Below are positions 1 through 10,984 of a DNA stretch of 64,000 bases, in pieces. This stretch comes from Paraniabella defluvii (lineage in GTDB: Bacteria > Bacteroidota > Bacteroidia > Chitinophagales > Chitinophagaceae). The translations under genes were made by a program, and so were the position numbers. Below the pieces are notes generated by a model. That model had not been told where the DNA came from. It did not search any database and saw nothing but the letters and a program-made list of their open reading frames with translations. The DNA is taken from positions 992,001-1,056,000 of the forward strand of contig CP079215.1 in NCBI GenBank assembly GCA_019316985.1, written 5' to 3'. Numbering within the stretch: the first letter of the stretch is position 1; the number at the start of each line of letters is the position of its first letter.

Positions 1-2
1 AC

Positions 3-594
3 GAAACCTTCTTTATCCGGACTACTATCGATTTAACCAACTATGAGCAAAAAATGCATTCCTGGAAGGTACCGGAAGCATGGTACTCGACAGAGACAAT
101 GAAATAGCCTACGCGTGTCTTTCGCCCAGAACAAATGCGTCGGTGTTGTACGATTTTGCGACGCTACGGGCTACAGCCCTGTATTGTTCAATGCCGTTGA
201 TGAAAATGGAAAAGAGATCTATCATACCAACGTCATGATGTGCATGGCGGACTCGTATGTAGTTATTTGCTTCGATAGTATTAAAGACCAGCTACAGAAA
301 CAAATGCTGACGGATAAATTCGAAGAAACAGGTAAAAAGATCATTGAAATCAGCCTGGAACAAATGAACCATTTTGCCGGCAATATGCTACAGGTAGAAA
401 ATGTAGCCGGCAATCAATTTATTATTATGTCAACACAGGCATATAATAGCTTAACGGAGGAGCAAACTAATCTTTTACAGACATTTAATCCTATTATTCA
501 TTCATCCCTCGACACAATTGAACAAAGTGGCGGAGGAAGCGCCCGTTGCATGATGGCTGAAATATTCCTGCCCTTAAAATCCGGCAATCACTAA
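3..594 (+). CDS. ctlX: CtlX-type arginine deiminase-related hydrolase, 3' part
   Basis: C-terminal two thirds of an amidinotransferase-fold hydrolase related to arginine deiminase; characterised CtlX is a citrulline ureidase. The window starts inside the gene. After repair the protein reads through a GTGSMVLDR segment, an AYACLSPRT segment, HTNVMMC (His and Asn of the fold) and the C-terminal GGGSARCMMAEIF block that carries the family's catalytic Cys. Two frame breaks are visible, in the A6 run at 49-54 and the T4 run at 154-157; adding one base to each restores the family sequence. The DUF1684 gene starts 11 nt downstream, so the two are probably co-transcribed. Whether the substrate is arginine, citrulline or another guanidino compound cannot be told. 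Confidence 0.8.
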
Positions 595-605
595 ATAATT
601 ACCAG

Positions 606-1182
606 ATGCATGCCCGTTTACTATTTTTCGTTGTATTGATCAGCTTAGGTGCCAAAGCGCAACAGTCTTATAAAGACAGCGTACGGGCATATATCGACAA
701 CTATACGCTCAACCATGGTGTTGTAAAAGGCACGGATAAACAATACCTGCAGTTTTTCGACGTAGATGAAAAGGCAAGAGTAACAGCCCGCTTCGAACCT
801 GTTAAAAATACCGGTTGGTTCAGTATGCCTACGTCGAGCGGCCGCACCAAAATGTACCGTCAATACGGAAAGCTCAGTTTTATTTACGAGGAGCGCCACA
901 AGTGCTCTATGTTTATCAGTCGCAAGCATTACTCCAAGACCCCAACATGCCGATCACCTGTTTTTACCTTTTACCGACATTACTACAGGTAAAGAGTCCT
1001 ATGAAACAGGAAGGTATGTCGACCTGTCAATATCGGGCATAAAGAATAATCAAATAACCATCGACTTCAATAAAGCCTATAACCCCTATTGCGCTTATGT
1101 TTCGGGCATCTATAGCTGCCCCATACCTCCCAAAGAAAACCAGCTAAAAATTGCTATCCGGGCCGGCGAAAAAAATATTTAA
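606..1182 (+). CDS. DUF1684 secreted protein
   Basis: About 192 codons after repair. It starts with a signal peptide (LLFFVVLISLGAKAQ). The C-terminal half has the DUF1684 hallmarks: a LFLPFTDITTGKESYETGRY segment, then AYNPYCAY and the terminal CPIPPKENQL with IRAGEK. Two frame breaks are present, near 890 and in the C4 run near 940-943. The true stop is the TAA at 1180-1182, not the early stop of the first frame. Function of DUF1684 is unknown; members are widespread in Bacteroidota and Actinobacteria. It converges on the SDR gene. Confidence 0.8.
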
Positions 1183-1278
1183 AGAATCATTAATAGAGTA
1201 AGCAGCTCCCAACACAAACGTTATGATACAGCAAAATGCTTTAGACAAATTCGCTGTAGTCCCTGCTTCCTGTAACAC

Positions 1279-2165
1279 CTACCCTAATGTTTTACTTAGT
1301 CCTTCATCAAAACTTACAGGCTCATATTTCAGCTCGTTTATAGCTTTGTTAATACTCAATCCTCCTTTCAAAGGTCGCTGTGCTAGTTCCTTCAATTCAT
1401 TTTTTGTTACCGGGCTCAGCAGGTGATCGGAAATACCAAGATAAGTGGCAGTAGCCTGTGCCATTTCAAATGGAGTTAAAACATTTTTGCCGGCAATATT
1501 AAATATGCCTCTGGCTTTTTGCTCAACAATGGCGGCGATCCCGCCTGCAAGATCCGCTACATAAGTGGGCGTTCTTAATTGATCATTTACTACATTGAAG
1601 GGCTGCCTTGTTTTAATTTTTCGGCGATCATGGTAATAAAATTGCCGCGGCCATATAAGGGCTTGCCATAAACAAAAGAAGTGCGCACGATAGCCCAGCC
1701 ATGCTGATATTCCATTACCGCTTCTTCCGCATCCATTTTGGTTTTTCCGTAATAACTTACCGGTGAAGGTTTATCCTCTTCCTTATACAACCCTTGCTCT
1801 CCGTCAAAAATAAAATCAGTTGACAGGTATATAAAGAAGGACTGATAAGCCTCGGCATTTAACAATAGCTGCACCGTTCCAAATACATTGGTATCAAAAG
1901 CATCTGCCTGCTTCAGTTCGCAGTCATCGGGTTTACTCATAGCGCCACTGTGTACCACTACATCGGGCTGTACAAACTCAAAAGCGTCATGCAAAGCAAA
2001 AGGGTCTGAAAAGTCAACCTGGATGAAGCGATAATTTTTGTTAGAGTTAAAAGCAGACTGGTCTCCGGTACGGGAGGAGGCATATACTTCATGGCCGTCG
2101 GCTAATAACCGCGCTGCTACATAGCTACCAACAAAGCCGTTACTACCTGTTACAAATATCTTCAT
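1279..2165 (-). CDS. SDR NAD(P)-dependent oxidoreductase, RmlD-like
   Basis: Extended short-chain dehydrogenase of about 295 codons. The N terminus has the Rossmann motif VTGSNGFVGSYVAARLL (residues about 5-21). The active-site region shows the catalytic triad: STDFIFDG supplies Ser/Thr and SYYGKTKMDAE the YxxxK. The pattern matches the RmlD/dTDP-4-dehydrorhamnose reductase substrate-binding family rather than classical SDRs. One frame break near 1603 (a missing G) separates the N-terminal 185 residues from the C-terminal part. No sugar-nucleotide genes flank it, so the substrate is undefined. Confidence 0.75.
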
Positions 2166-2289
2166 ATCAATTCGTTAAAGCGTAAATAGTTTAGTTCTTT
2201 TAACAGATTTTATACTGCTAAAGTAAAATTCCTTTCGTTTCATTGCACAAATTTTTAAAACCTGACCTACCATTAAAACCCTTACACAA

Positions 2290-2317
2290 AAAAACTCCGG
2301 TCTTCACCGGAGTTTTT
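2290..2317 (-). terminator. Rho-independent terminator of rpoD
   Basis: A 12-bp stem (ACTCCGGT against ACCGGAGT extended by A/T pairs) with a CTTC loop, followed on the minus strand by a T run. It lies 24 nt after the rpoD stop. Confidence 0.8.
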
Positions 2318-2340
2318 AATATCTGTAACTAATAAAGATC

Positions 2341-3196
2341 TTAACCTAAGTAAGATTTTAAGGCACTGCTGTATCTTGCTTTTTGAAGGCGTTTAATCGC
2401 ACGCTCTTTAATCTGGCGGATACGTTCTTTAGTGAGATCATATTTTTGGCCGATCTGTTCAATAGTAACGCCATTTTCTCCATCTAAACCGAAGTAAGCA
2501 TTTACTATTTCAGCTTCGCGCGGCGACAGCGATTTCAATACACGACGTATTTCATTACGTAACGAGTCCTTCATTACATCATCGTCGGTATCAGAGCCAC
2601 CTTCCAGCAGGTCGCCCATCGCAACATCTTCTGCTTCGTGCACCGGCGCATCCAGTGATGTATGGCGGGTATTACTTTGAAAAATATTATTGATCTCTGT
2701 TTCACTCATTTCCAGCAACTCAGAAAGCTCTTCTGTAGAAGGCTCTCTCGTGCTCCTGTTCGAAGGCCATATAAGCCTTATTGGCCTTATTATAGGTTCC
2801 GATTTTATTTTGAGGTAAGCGAACCAAACGGCCTTGTTCGGCTAAAGCCTGTAAAATGCTCTGGCGAATCCACCATACAGCGTAAGAAATAAATTTAAAC
2901 CCTTTGGTTTCATCAAAACGTTGAGCAGCTTTGATCAAACCCAGGTTGCCTTCGTTGATCAGGTCGCTCAGCGATAAACCCTGGTGCTGGTACTGTTTTG
3001 CAACAGACACTACGAAACGGAGATTGGCCTGTACGAGCTTGTCTAAAGCGCGCTGGTCACCCATTTTTATTTTTTGAGCAAGAGTGGTCTCTTCCTCCGG
3101 TGTGATCATAGAAATCTTAGAGATCTCCTGCAGGTATTTTTCAACCGCCTGTGAGTCTCTGTTGGTAATCTGAGTAGCAATTTTGAGCTGACGCAT
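2341..3196 (-). CDS. rpoD: RNA polymerase primary sigma factor RpoD/SigA
   Basis: Short Bacteroidota-type primary sigma factor of about 285 codons without region 1.1. Region 1.2 ([12 protein letters not shown]) and region 2 ([31 protein letters not shown], then [15 protein letters not shown]) are clear. Region 3 follows, and region 4 ends with the helix-turn-helix [18 protein letters not shown]. One frame break lies in the CT/GA repeat at 2743-2749. An intact rpoD is essential, so this is strong evidence that the break is a sequence error. It is monocistronic, with its own promoter and terminator. Confidence 0.95.
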
Positions 3197-3263
3197 ATTT
3201 TATTTGAATCTCCTTTTGGTAACTTTAAGTGAAGGAATGTACCTAAATATAAATAATAACTTA

Positions 3264-3294
3264 CAAAAATACGCAGAAATCAGAAGAAAATCAA
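3264..3294 (-). promoter_or_regulatory. Putative Bacteroidota-type promoter of rpoD
   Basis: On the minus strand a TTG (-33) is followed after 20 nt by TATTTTTG, which fits the -7 consensus TANNTTTG. It lies about 70 nt upstream of the rpoD ATG. An AAAGGAG stands before the start but with a rather long spacing of about 13 nt. Confidence 0.5.
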
Positions 3295-3358
3295 CAGGTA
3301 TTAGCTAACATATTCTAAATTCTGCCGATAATCCAATAAATTCTTCGCTTTACTATAT

Positions 3359-4656
3359 TTATAACGAATTAAACAGTTGTTGGTTTTTTTTTTTGTAATT
3401 TGTTTGGGCAAAAATAATCATGGCAATGCCGCCCAGTATGATTGCAAAGGATATTAACTGGGCCTGGGTCATTTCGATCCCCAGGAAATGCATTTTCACA
3501 TTTACCCGGATGCGCTCTATCATAAAACGCTCTAACCCGTTAAATACCAGATAAATACCAAACAAAAGCCCGGGAACTTTAATTTTTTTACGAAGCATCC
3601 ATAAAATACCGAACAAAATCAGGCAAATGATGATTTCATACAATGAGGTAGGAAATACAGGTACCGGCAAATGATTACAATATTGGAGGTCAGCGCAATT
3701 AGCCAGTCTCACACCTGTTTCGTTAACATTATGGGGAAAGTCATAGGCAAAGAACCAATCGGGTAAAAAACCCAGGAAACCGGGTTTGGGAAAAAATGCG
3801 TGATGGGTATCATGCCTTGCAAAAAAATTCAGCATTGGCGTTTACAACTGCCTCGAAATCGCCCTGCACTGCGGGTAAAATGCCCCGGCAGGCGTAGTTT
3901 TAAAAGCAGCATTATAAATACCCCAGTCACCATCGCCCGAAACCTGGCATCCTATTCTGCCCAGGCCATAAGCCAGCATCATTACCGGCCCCATTACATC
4001 CACAAAATGAATAAAAGGAATTTTATGCTTGCGGGTGAACCACCAAAGCGCTATACCAGCCAAAATTAATCCACCGTAAAAAGTAAGTCCCGAAGCCGAG
4101 AAAATGGAAGAGGGATCTTTAATGAACGAATCCCAGTTTTCAAATGTGTCAAAAATCTTCGCTCCTACCAGTCCGAATATCAGGGCAATCATCGTAATTT
4201 CTCCTACCCTGTCGTGAGGCCATACACGTATTACCCTTGTTTCAGGTTTAGCCAGTTTCTGCTTATTCTTTTCCCGCCACTTCATGGCGGCAAACACGGC
4301 CCCAAAATAATACCTGCCAGAAGATTTCCCTGCGACGAAAAAAAATATAATCCTGGGGGTTTACATTCAGCGAGTTCTTCAGCAGCAACAGACCCAATAT
4401 TTTATAACCCAATATAAACCCTAATATAAAATTTGTTGCCAGCTCACCCACCGACGCCGGATGACCTACTGTAATAGTTTCCTCTGTTGGCTGAAAAACA
4501 CCGTCTTTACTTTTACGCCTTAGTTCCTTAGCCAATACAATAGAACACACAATAAAACCTATGGCTACAAAAAAAACCAAAAGAATTTACAAAATGCAAG
4601 AACTTCCACTCTACGCCAAACCAGTCTCTGAAAACATAATATAAATTAGGATACAT
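3359..4656 (-). CDS. lgt: Prolipoprotein diacylglyceryl transferase
   Basis: Integral membrane enzyme that transfers diacylglycerol to the lipobox Cys of prolipoproteins. After repair it has about 432 codons, the longer Bacteroidota form. It contains many membrane segments, the signature region ending GRIGCQVSGDGDWG, and a C-terminal NGLERFMIERIRVN segment typical of Lgt. The chosen ATG at 4654-4656 begins MYPNLYYVFRDWFG; the apparent later start is an artefact of a break in the T8 run near 4568-4575. Further breaks lie near 4335, 4300 and 3838. It is monocistronic between rpoD and the bacilliredoxin gene. Confidence 0.9.
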
Positions 4657-4762
4657 GCAGCAGGTAATTTAATTATTTGCGGCAATATTACGATAAATTA
4701 GGTGTAATAAATGATCAATTAAAAGGTTGACAATACTTTTGGCGACCCGTTAACTCAATAAA

Positions 4763-4790
4763 AAGGATGTACTCTATCAGGTACATCCTT
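4763..4790 (-). terminator. Terminator of the bacilliredoxin gene
   Basis: A 10-bp perfect stem (AAGGATGTAC/GTACATCCTT) with an 8-nt loop, followed on the minus strand by TTTTT. It lies 30 nt after the stop. Confidence 0.8.
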
Positions 4791-4819
4791 AATCAGCTAT
4801 TTACTTACTAACCGTTTAT

Positions 4820-5235
4820 TTAATTGCAATACTCATCGAAAGCCGCCAATAAATTCTGCGCGATCATTTGAGCCGAACGTCCTTCAATCATGTGCCTTTC
4901 AATGAAGTGCACCAGTTTGCCATCTTTAAATAACGCAATGGAAGGAGACGAAGGAGGATAAGGAAGCAAATGCTCGCGTACCTTTTTACCGCATCCAGGT
5001 CAAAACCGGCAAAGCTGGTAGTTAAATGATCGGGCTTTTTCTCTGCATTGGCAATTGCCATTAAAACCCCTGGCCTTGCAGTACCGGCCGAACAACCGCA
5101 TACTGAATTGATCACTAAAAGATTGGTACCGCCCTCTGCCAGGCTTGCGTCTACTTGTTCGGGAGTTTGTAATTCCACGAATCCGTTATCCGTAAGTTCC
5201 TCTTTCATAGGAACCACTATTTCTGCAGGATACAT
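4820..5235 (-). CDS. BrxA/BrxB family bacilliredoxin
   Basis: Small thioredoxin-fold protein of about 138 codons (YphP/YqiW family, formerly DUF1094). The N terminus MYPAEIVVPMKEELT and the active site INSVCGCSAG with its CGC motif are diagnostic. Bacilliredoxins remove bacillithiol from mixed disulfides in Firmicutes; Bacteroidota also carry them. One base is missing in an A5 run near 4984-4988. After repair the C terminus reads IALFKDGKLVHFIERHMIEG and ends at the TAA at 4820. The longer upstream start at 5316 was rejected because family members begin at MYPAE. Confidence 0.9.
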
Positions 5236-5414
5236 ATGCTGTTTTACTTTTTGATTATTTAAATTAATTAACACAAAAGTAGATAAAAAGTTTTCGCTCC
5301 CGAACAACCCGGGCACTTTTGTCCAAAATATTACGAGCCAGCTATTTCCATTAAAAAAGATTAAATTTATGATACCTATTATTTAATTAAATCACCGTCT
5401 TAAAAACTTTAAAC

Positions 5415-6127
5415 ATGAAAATTTCTGGTAGTTCCAAATTTATTGCCGAGATAATCGGCACCATGGTTCTGGTATTAATGGGGTGCGGCAGCGCAGTAAT
5501 AGCCGGCGCCGACGGTACAACCGGGGTAGGCTTACTGGGTATTTCATTTGCATTTGGATTAAGTGTTGTGGCAATGGCCTATGCTATCGGGCATATTTCG
5601 GGATGCCATATTAACCCTGCGATTTCTATTGCCATGGTTATAGCAGGACGTATGAAAGCATCTGAAGCCGCGCTCTACATTGCAGCCCAGGTAATAGGGG
5701 CGCTCCTGGGAGCAGGCCTGCTTTATTTGATTGCAAGCGGCAAAGCAGATTATGCGGGCGGCCTGGGGCAAAACGGGTATGGATTTTTTCTCCTCAAAAA
5801 TATAATCTCACCAGCGGTTTTGTAGCAGAGGTGATTTTTACTTTTATTTTCCTGCTTGTAATATTAGGATCTACTTCCAGTAAAAATATAAACGGCGGAT
5901 TTGCCGGGCTCAGTATAGGGTTAAGCCTGGTTTTGATCCATATTGTAGGCATTCCCATAACCGGGGTATCTGTGAACCCGGCCCGCAGCATCGGTCCGGC
6001 AGTTTTTGTAGGCGGAAGCGCCCTGGAACAGGTATGGCTGTTTATAGTAGCACCTGTTGCAGGAGCAATCCTGGCAGCCCTGGTATGGAATACACTGATT
6101 GAAAAAAGAGAAAGAGTCGTCAATTAA
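5415..6127 (+). CDS. aqpZ: Aquaporin Z-like MIP channel
   Basis: Six-helix water channel of about 238 codons. Both half-helix motifs are present: SGCHINPAISIA in the first half and GVSVNPARSIGPA in the second. The residue after the second NPAR is Ser, not the Asp of glycerol facilitators, which supports a water-selective AqpZ. The N terminus KFIAEIIGTMVLVLMGCGSAV is typical. One break lies in the T6 run at 5784-5789; one added T joins the frames as GYGFFSPQKYNLTSGF. It is a single gene, divergent from the bacilliredoxin gene. Confidence 0.9.
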
Positions 6128-6246
6128 GACACAATGTCATTATTTCATTTCAAAAAGTGTAAAATTGTCATAAAAAATACGTTGGTCTGCATTTTGAACA
6201 TTGCTCTACCGTAATAAATCATTCAAAGAAATTTAAACTTAATACA

Positions 6247-6692
6247 ATGACCAACGTAAAATTTAACGGTGTTCCTTTTGAGAGAACTTTTACCAGCTTA
6301 GTGGACGACTTTTTTACTGAAATTCCCGGTTTATTAAAAACGGAAGTAAATAAGCCTAATATTAAAGGACATGTTCCGGTAAATATTACCGAGCATGAAA
6401 ATAGCTACGAAATTGAGGTGGTTGCTCCTGGTTATGATAAAGCTGACTTTAAAATAAGCGTAGAAAATAATATACTGACCGTCTCTGCCGAGAAAAAGCA
6501 GAAGATCAGAAAGAAAATGGCAAATCGATAAGAAAAGAATTTCAGCTGCGTTCTTTTAAAAGAACTTTTACTATTGATAATAAAATAGATAGTGAAAAGA
6601 TCAGCGCCCGTTTTGTTAACGGAATCCTAATAGTGACTTTACAGCGCAAGGAAGAAGCTAAAGCAGCGTCAAAAGATATAGAAGTACAATAA
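6247..6692 (+). CDS. Hsp20/alpha-crystallin small heat-shock protein
   Basis: About 148 codons. An alpha-crystallin domain spans roughly residues 36-135: HVPVNITEHENSYEIEVVAPGYDKADF at the front, then FKRTFTIDNKIDSEKISARF and the terminal GILIVTLQRKEE, matching the conserved GxLxIxLPK-type end. ATP-independent holdase. One missing G near 6498 breaks the frame; the true stop is the TAA at 6690-6692. It is monocistronic with its own terminator. Confidence 0.9.
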
Positions 6693-6725
6693 CAAGTTTT
6701 TCTCATAAGCAGTTAGTTTTGGTTT

Positions 6726-6756
6726 AAACCCTTCGTTTCCACGAAGGGTTTTTTCT
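6726..6756 (+). terminator. Terminator after hsp20
   Basis: An 11-bp stem AAACCCTTCGT/ACGAAGGGTTT with a TTCC loop, followed by TTTT. It begins 34 nt after the hsp20 stop. Confidence 0.85.
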
Positions 6757-6837
6757 TTATAATCAAACCGTAACCAACACCTGCTTTTCGCCGTCTTATG
6801 CGTAAATTTGCGTTTATTGAAAATTCAAGTACCTGCT

Positions 6838-8110
6838 ATGCGTTATCCTATTCTTATTTTCTTACTTTGTTTTTTTTTCGGTTACGAACGCCCAGGTTCG
6901 GCCGGATAGTATAGTGCTGAAACCGATACATGACATACCTCATATTTTTGCTCCAGATACTGCTTTAAGAATTACTAATTTCAGCCCTTTTTTCTCGCTG
7001 CACGTAGATTCGAGCCTGAATTACAGGTTCCAGATCAACAAAGACCCGAGAAAATACTATTGGTATCTTAAAAATGCACCTGCAGGATTTAAAATTGATA
7101 AAGACAATGGTACATTAAGTTTTCGCAGCAATAAATCGCTTTTTTATCCGGACGTTTAAAATATGACAGGAGTACCCCATATCTTTTGGAGTACAAAACC
7201 TTTCAAATCCCAACGACAGATTAGACACCACATTAAATGTAATATTTTACAGTACCGATGTGGTGTATCCGAAGATAAAGCCATCGGTTGTAAGCCCGGT
7301 TACTATTAACGAGGAGACCGCCTGAGCTTTAATGTACTATGTGAAAATGGCAACTTCCCGATCGAGAAAATTTTAATGTCCAGCGATATTTCGATTGGCA
7401 ACTTTAAATTACCGAAAACCTGCGATGATAATTTCGAATGGGTGCCGGGGTACGACTTTGTAACTGAAAAAGATGCCAAAGGAGAACGAATTGTAAATCT
7501 TGAATTTATAGGAACTACCAATTTTAATTTTGCTGATACGGCAAGGGTAAAAGTAGTAGTTAAAGATGGGTTGAATTACGATATCGCTACCAAAGAGTAC
7601 AATGATGCTCTTAGGCTGATGAAAATATGGATACTGCGGTATAAATACACTTTTTACCAGTTGGATAAAAAAATTAAAAAAACAAAAGGATGGCGCTCAG
7701 GTTTTGACATTACTACGGCCTCTACTACTTTAACAGGTACTGTTCTGGCTACTACTGCTGAAAAAAACGATACAAAAAGGCAGAATACAGGTAAGATCTT
7801 ACCGAGCATTGGTGTGGTGGCGATGCCTGTGAAAGAGGCGGCAGCTCCGCAAAAAACCACCGAACAAAACCAGGCTACACTATTGCGGGTTAATATCAAA
7901 CGCCTCGACTACATGATAACGGAGAACCAGTTATTAGGCACCAGGGATCCGCTGATCAACGCTAAAACAGAAACCCTGAAAAAGGAATTGCGGCAAAGCC
8001 AGGATCAGCTACGGGAAGTTCCTACCGAGATGTCGGAGCGCTTCTCAGAAAAGCAGTTGAACGACTACTTTGATAATCCGAGGGTACAAAAGAAATATCG
8101 TTTTAAATAA
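6838..8110 (+). CDS. Secreted protein with Ig/cadherin-like repeats, function unknown
   Basis: About 424 codons after repair. A signal peptide (MRYPILIFLLCFFF) is followed by TNAQVRPDS, a plausible cleavage site. The middle holds beta-rich segments that resemble putative Ig/cadherin-like modules (for example VTINEGDRLSFNV and a second half ending ADTARVKVVVKDG). The C-terminal third is helical and charged (LMKIWILRYKYTFYQLDKKIKK, then KKELRQSQDQLREV). Breaks occur in the T9 run near 6870, near 7155 and around 7200-7320. I do not recognise the family. It is monocistronic, with its own terminator. Confidence 0.55.
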
Positions 8111-8133
8111 ACTATATTGATCAATATAACAGT

Positions 8134-8165
8134 AAAGAGGCTTTCAAGTGTTGAAAGCCTCTTTT
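8134..8165 (+). terminator. Terminator after the Ig-like gene
   Basis: A 14-bp perfect stem AAAGAGGCTTTCAA/TTGAAAGCCTCTTT with a GTG loop and a T run; A/T symmetry could make it work in both directions. Confidence 0.85.
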
Positions 8166-8257
8166 ATCTGGAGCCGGAACTATTGACTTATTAGAATCTA
8201 TCTTCTTTGGGATGGCTTTTGTTTAAGCCCGTATAACAAAACCTGCACCCACCCTTT

Positions 8258-8574
8258 TTACTTTACCAGGCATTTTTTAGCGGCACCTTCCATGATTATT
8301 TTGATCTCACCGGGTGCTATTTTATCAGCGTCTTTATAGCTATACTTTTCTTCGATCTTCGATCCACTGAATTCACACATACAGGTAATAACGGCTGAAT
8401 CCGGCTGCTGCCCCGCTCTTCATAAGTTTTTTCTGCCGACGTAATGCAGTTGCTCATAAATGCCTTCCTTTCCGCTTCGCTCCAGCCGCCATTGCCGCCT
8501 TTTTTATTATCTCCTGTACCGCATGCGGCCCCAAGCGTAACTGGTAACAACAAAAGCAGGAATACCCTTTTCAT
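8258..8574 (-). CDS. Small exported protein, probable lipoprotein
   Basis: About 105 codons. The start MKRVFLLLLLPVTLGAAC gives a hydrophobic leader ending in a Cys, so it is perhaps a lipoprotein, although the lipobox is not perfect. The mature part contains FMSNCITSAEKTYEERG and after repair ITCMCEFSGSKIEEKYSY and a terminal GAAKKCLVK. The four mature Cys suggest disulfides. One missing G near 8413 breaks the frame; the repaired stop is the TAA at 8258-8260. Family not recognised. Confidence 0.55.
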
Positions 8575-8702
8575 AGCTATAGGTTTAAAGTGTAAATAAA
8601 GGAACAATACTACTAAGCTTTTGCCGGTTTACAATACGGTTATATTTATTTCACCAATAAGCAGATATAGCGGTTATGATTATATATGGTTACTCTTACG
8701 CG

Positions 8703-8732
8703 AAGAAGCCGTCCCTATTGAGACGGCTTCTT
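8703..8732 (-). terminator. Hairpin after the exuT end of the uronate operon
   Basis: An 11-bp stem AAGAAGCCGTC/GACGGCTTCTT with an 8-nt loop, 20 nt beyond the exuT stop. The T run on the minus strand is weak, so termination may be partial. Confidence 0.65.
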
Positions 8733-8751
8733 TAAATATCAAACCAGGTTA

Positions 8752-10194
8752 TTATAAATCAGTAATAGGTTTGTATTGAGGAACCAGCGATTTCATAACG
8801 ATCCATCCAATAAGATAAGCCACAGCACAAAAACAAAAAATAATAAAATAGCCTGCAGGCTTACCTTCAAAACCTAAAAATTGCAAATTGCTCTCCCCTG
8901 CATAAACAAAAAGCTTACCCGCGGTTTTTTGAAGAAACATAGAACCCAGTCCGCCCGCCATGCCGCCGATACCGGTAATAGTGGCAATGGCTTTTTAGGG
9001 AACATATCTCCTACAGTTGAAAAAATATTAGCTGACCAGGATTGGTGTGCTGCGCCTCCCAATCCAATCATAATAACCGGAAGCCATGGTGATATAGTAC
9101 CCAGCGGTTGTGCCAGTAATACCAGCAAAGGAATAAAAGCAAAGATGAGCATTGCCTTCATACGTGCTGCATAAGGATTTTGCCCTGTTTTCCTTATAAT
9201 TATAGAAGGCAGCTTCCCGCCGTAAATAGACAACATGGTAATGGCATATAATGTGAATATAAGCGCCACACCTAGTCCTTCAGAGGTTTTAATGCCAAAT
9301 TGGGTGCTTAAATAAGAAGGGGTCCAAAATAAGAAAAACCACCAAACCCCATCAGTCATAAACTTACCGAAAGCAAAGGCCCATGTTTGTTTGTAATTAA
9401 AGCATTTCAAAAATGAGATCTTGTCTGTTTCAACTGCTGCAGCCACCCGCTCCGTTTCGGTGCCTGCTTCTCTGTCAGAAAGAATATAAGCCAACTCTTC
9501 CTTGTTAACTTTTGGATGCACTTCAGGCTTTTTGTACATAAATACCCAGAAGCCCATCCATATAAAGCCGAGCGCGCCTATTATAATGAAAGACATTTCC
9601 CAGCCGAATACTGCTGCTAAAGGCGGTATAGACAAAGGTGCGAGCAATGCACCCACTGACGCACCGGCATTAAATATACTGGTGGCATAAGCTCTGTCCT
9701 TTTTGGAAAGTACTCCGCGGTAACTTTGATTGCAGCAGGGAAATTACCCGCTTCACCTACCGCCAATACAATACGTGCCACAATAAAAGCATACATGCTT
9801 ATTGTGGATATAATTACCGCAGTGTCTCCTGTTGCCTGTACTAATTCGGCTGCCGAATGAAGCCCTACATACTGTTCAGTAACAACACCGCAAAGCGCGT
9901 GCAAACAAGCCCCTACCGACCAAACACCGATGGCCCAGAGAAATCCTTTTTAGTGCCCAGCCAGTCAACAAACCGGCCTGCGAAAAGCATGGAGATGGCG
10001 TAAACGATAGAAAAAATGGATGTAATAGTTCCGTAATGATCCTCATTCCAGTGAAATTCCGGCTTGATGAATTCATCCCATGTAAGAGATAATACCTGCC
10101 TGTCGAGATAGTTGATGGTTGTTGCTACGAATAGCAATATGACCATCGTCCAGCGATAGTTGGTCATTTTCCCATTTCCATTGGCTTGCTGCAT
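8752..10194 (-). CDS. exuT: MFS hexuronate transporter, ExuT-like
   Basis: Twelve-segment MFS permease of about 480 codons, ACS (anion:cation symporter) family. The N terminus MTNYRWTMVILLFVATTINYLDRQ is the ExuT/GudP hallmark, followed by ARIVLAVGEAGNFPAAIKVTAEYFPK and the second-half KLPSIIIRKTG. Expected to import galacturonate or glucuronate with protons across the inner membrane. It is the last gene of the uronate operon, 9 nt after kdgA. Three breaks sit in A-runs of PKK/KK codons (near 9946, 9700 and 8993). Confidence 0.85.
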
Positions 10195-10203
10195 GTCGTT
10201 AGA

Positions 10204-10866
10204 TTATTTTTTAATTGATTGAATAGTGGCAAAAACTTCTTTGGTGGCGCTTTCGATGGCGGCATAATCTTTATTGGCCATCAACTCTTTGCTGATCAAC
10301 TTGCTTCCCATACCTACTGCGCTTACCCCGGCTTTAAACCAACCTTCAATATTTTCTTTAGTGGTATCTACGCCTCCTGTTGGCATAAAAATAAGATTAG
10401 GGAACACCGGTTTTATAGCAGATAAGTATTTAGGACCCAAGGTATCGCCAGGGAACAGCTTAATGAATTTAACGCCGGCTGTTTCAGCGGCAATAATTTC
10501 AGTAGGAGTCATACAGCCGGGAGCATACAGTACGTCATTTGCTGCGGCGTACTCGGCAATTTCGGCTACATAGCCCGGACTTACCAAAAAGTCGGCGCCT
10601 ACGGCCAGGTACTCTTTTACCTGCGTCAAATTTTTAACAGTACCGATCCCCAATAAAAGACCCGGCATTTCTACATTGCGCACTTCCACCATTCTGGCAA
10701 AATTATTTAAAGCAGCTTCGCCGCGGCTGGTGTATTCGATTGCTTTAACGCCTGCTTTGTATACAGCGCGTAAAATTTCCACGCTTACTGTTTGGTCTGC
10801 ATTAAAGTACAGCGGCAGCATGCCCTGCTCTACTATCGCATCAATTGCCTGTTGTGTTTTAGACAT
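10204..10866 (-). CDS. kdgA: KDPG/KHG aldolase
   Basis: Intact, 220 codons. Class I aldolase that splits 2-keto-3-deoxy-6-phosphogluconate into pyruvate and glyceraldehyde-3-phosphate. Visible active-site elements: the acid/base Glu44 and Arg48 in IEYTSRGE, the GIGTVKN loop, Schiff-base Lys136 in VKFIKLFPG, and the phosphate-binding FMPTGGVDTTKENI. Last catalytic step of the operon's pathway, placed just before exuT. Confidence 0.95.
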   Translation of the reverse strand: MSKTQQAIDAIVEQGMLPLYFNADQTVSVEILRAVYKAGVKAIEYTSRGEAALNNFARMVEVRNVEMPGLLLGIGTVKNLTQVKEYLAVGADFLVSPGYVAEIAEYAAANDVLYAPGCMTPTEIIAAETAGVKFIKLFPGDTLGPKYLSAIKPVFPNLIFMPTGGVDTTKENIEGWFKAGVSAVGMGSKLISKELMANKDYAAIESATKEVFATIQSIKK

Positions 10867-10884
10867 TTCAATTTAAGATTTAAG

Positions 10885-10902
10885 GCCTGTCGGCAGACAG
10901 GC
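10885..10902. repeat. Intergenic hairpin GCCTGTC-GGCA-GACAGGC
   Basis: A perfect 7-bp stem with a GGCA loop between yhcH and kdgA, embedded in A/T-rich sequence made of TTTAAAGTTTAAGATT-like units. It looks like a dispersed extragenic repeat or an operon-internal RNA stabiliser rather than a terminator, because no T run follows. Confidence 0.5.
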
Positions 10903-10984
10903 AGGTTTAAAGTTTAAGATTCAAGATTATTCAAACCTTAAATAATTACTATTGTGTGAGCCTGTACCAGTTAGCTTACACCAA

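Noticed and set aside
1223..1426. 67-aa plus-strand frame opposite the SDR gene
   Set aside because: It is a shadow of the SDR reading frame and has no motif or ribosome site.
5236..5316. Longer start of bacilliredoxin
   Set aside because: The 27 extra residues are not shared by the family, which begins MYPAE.
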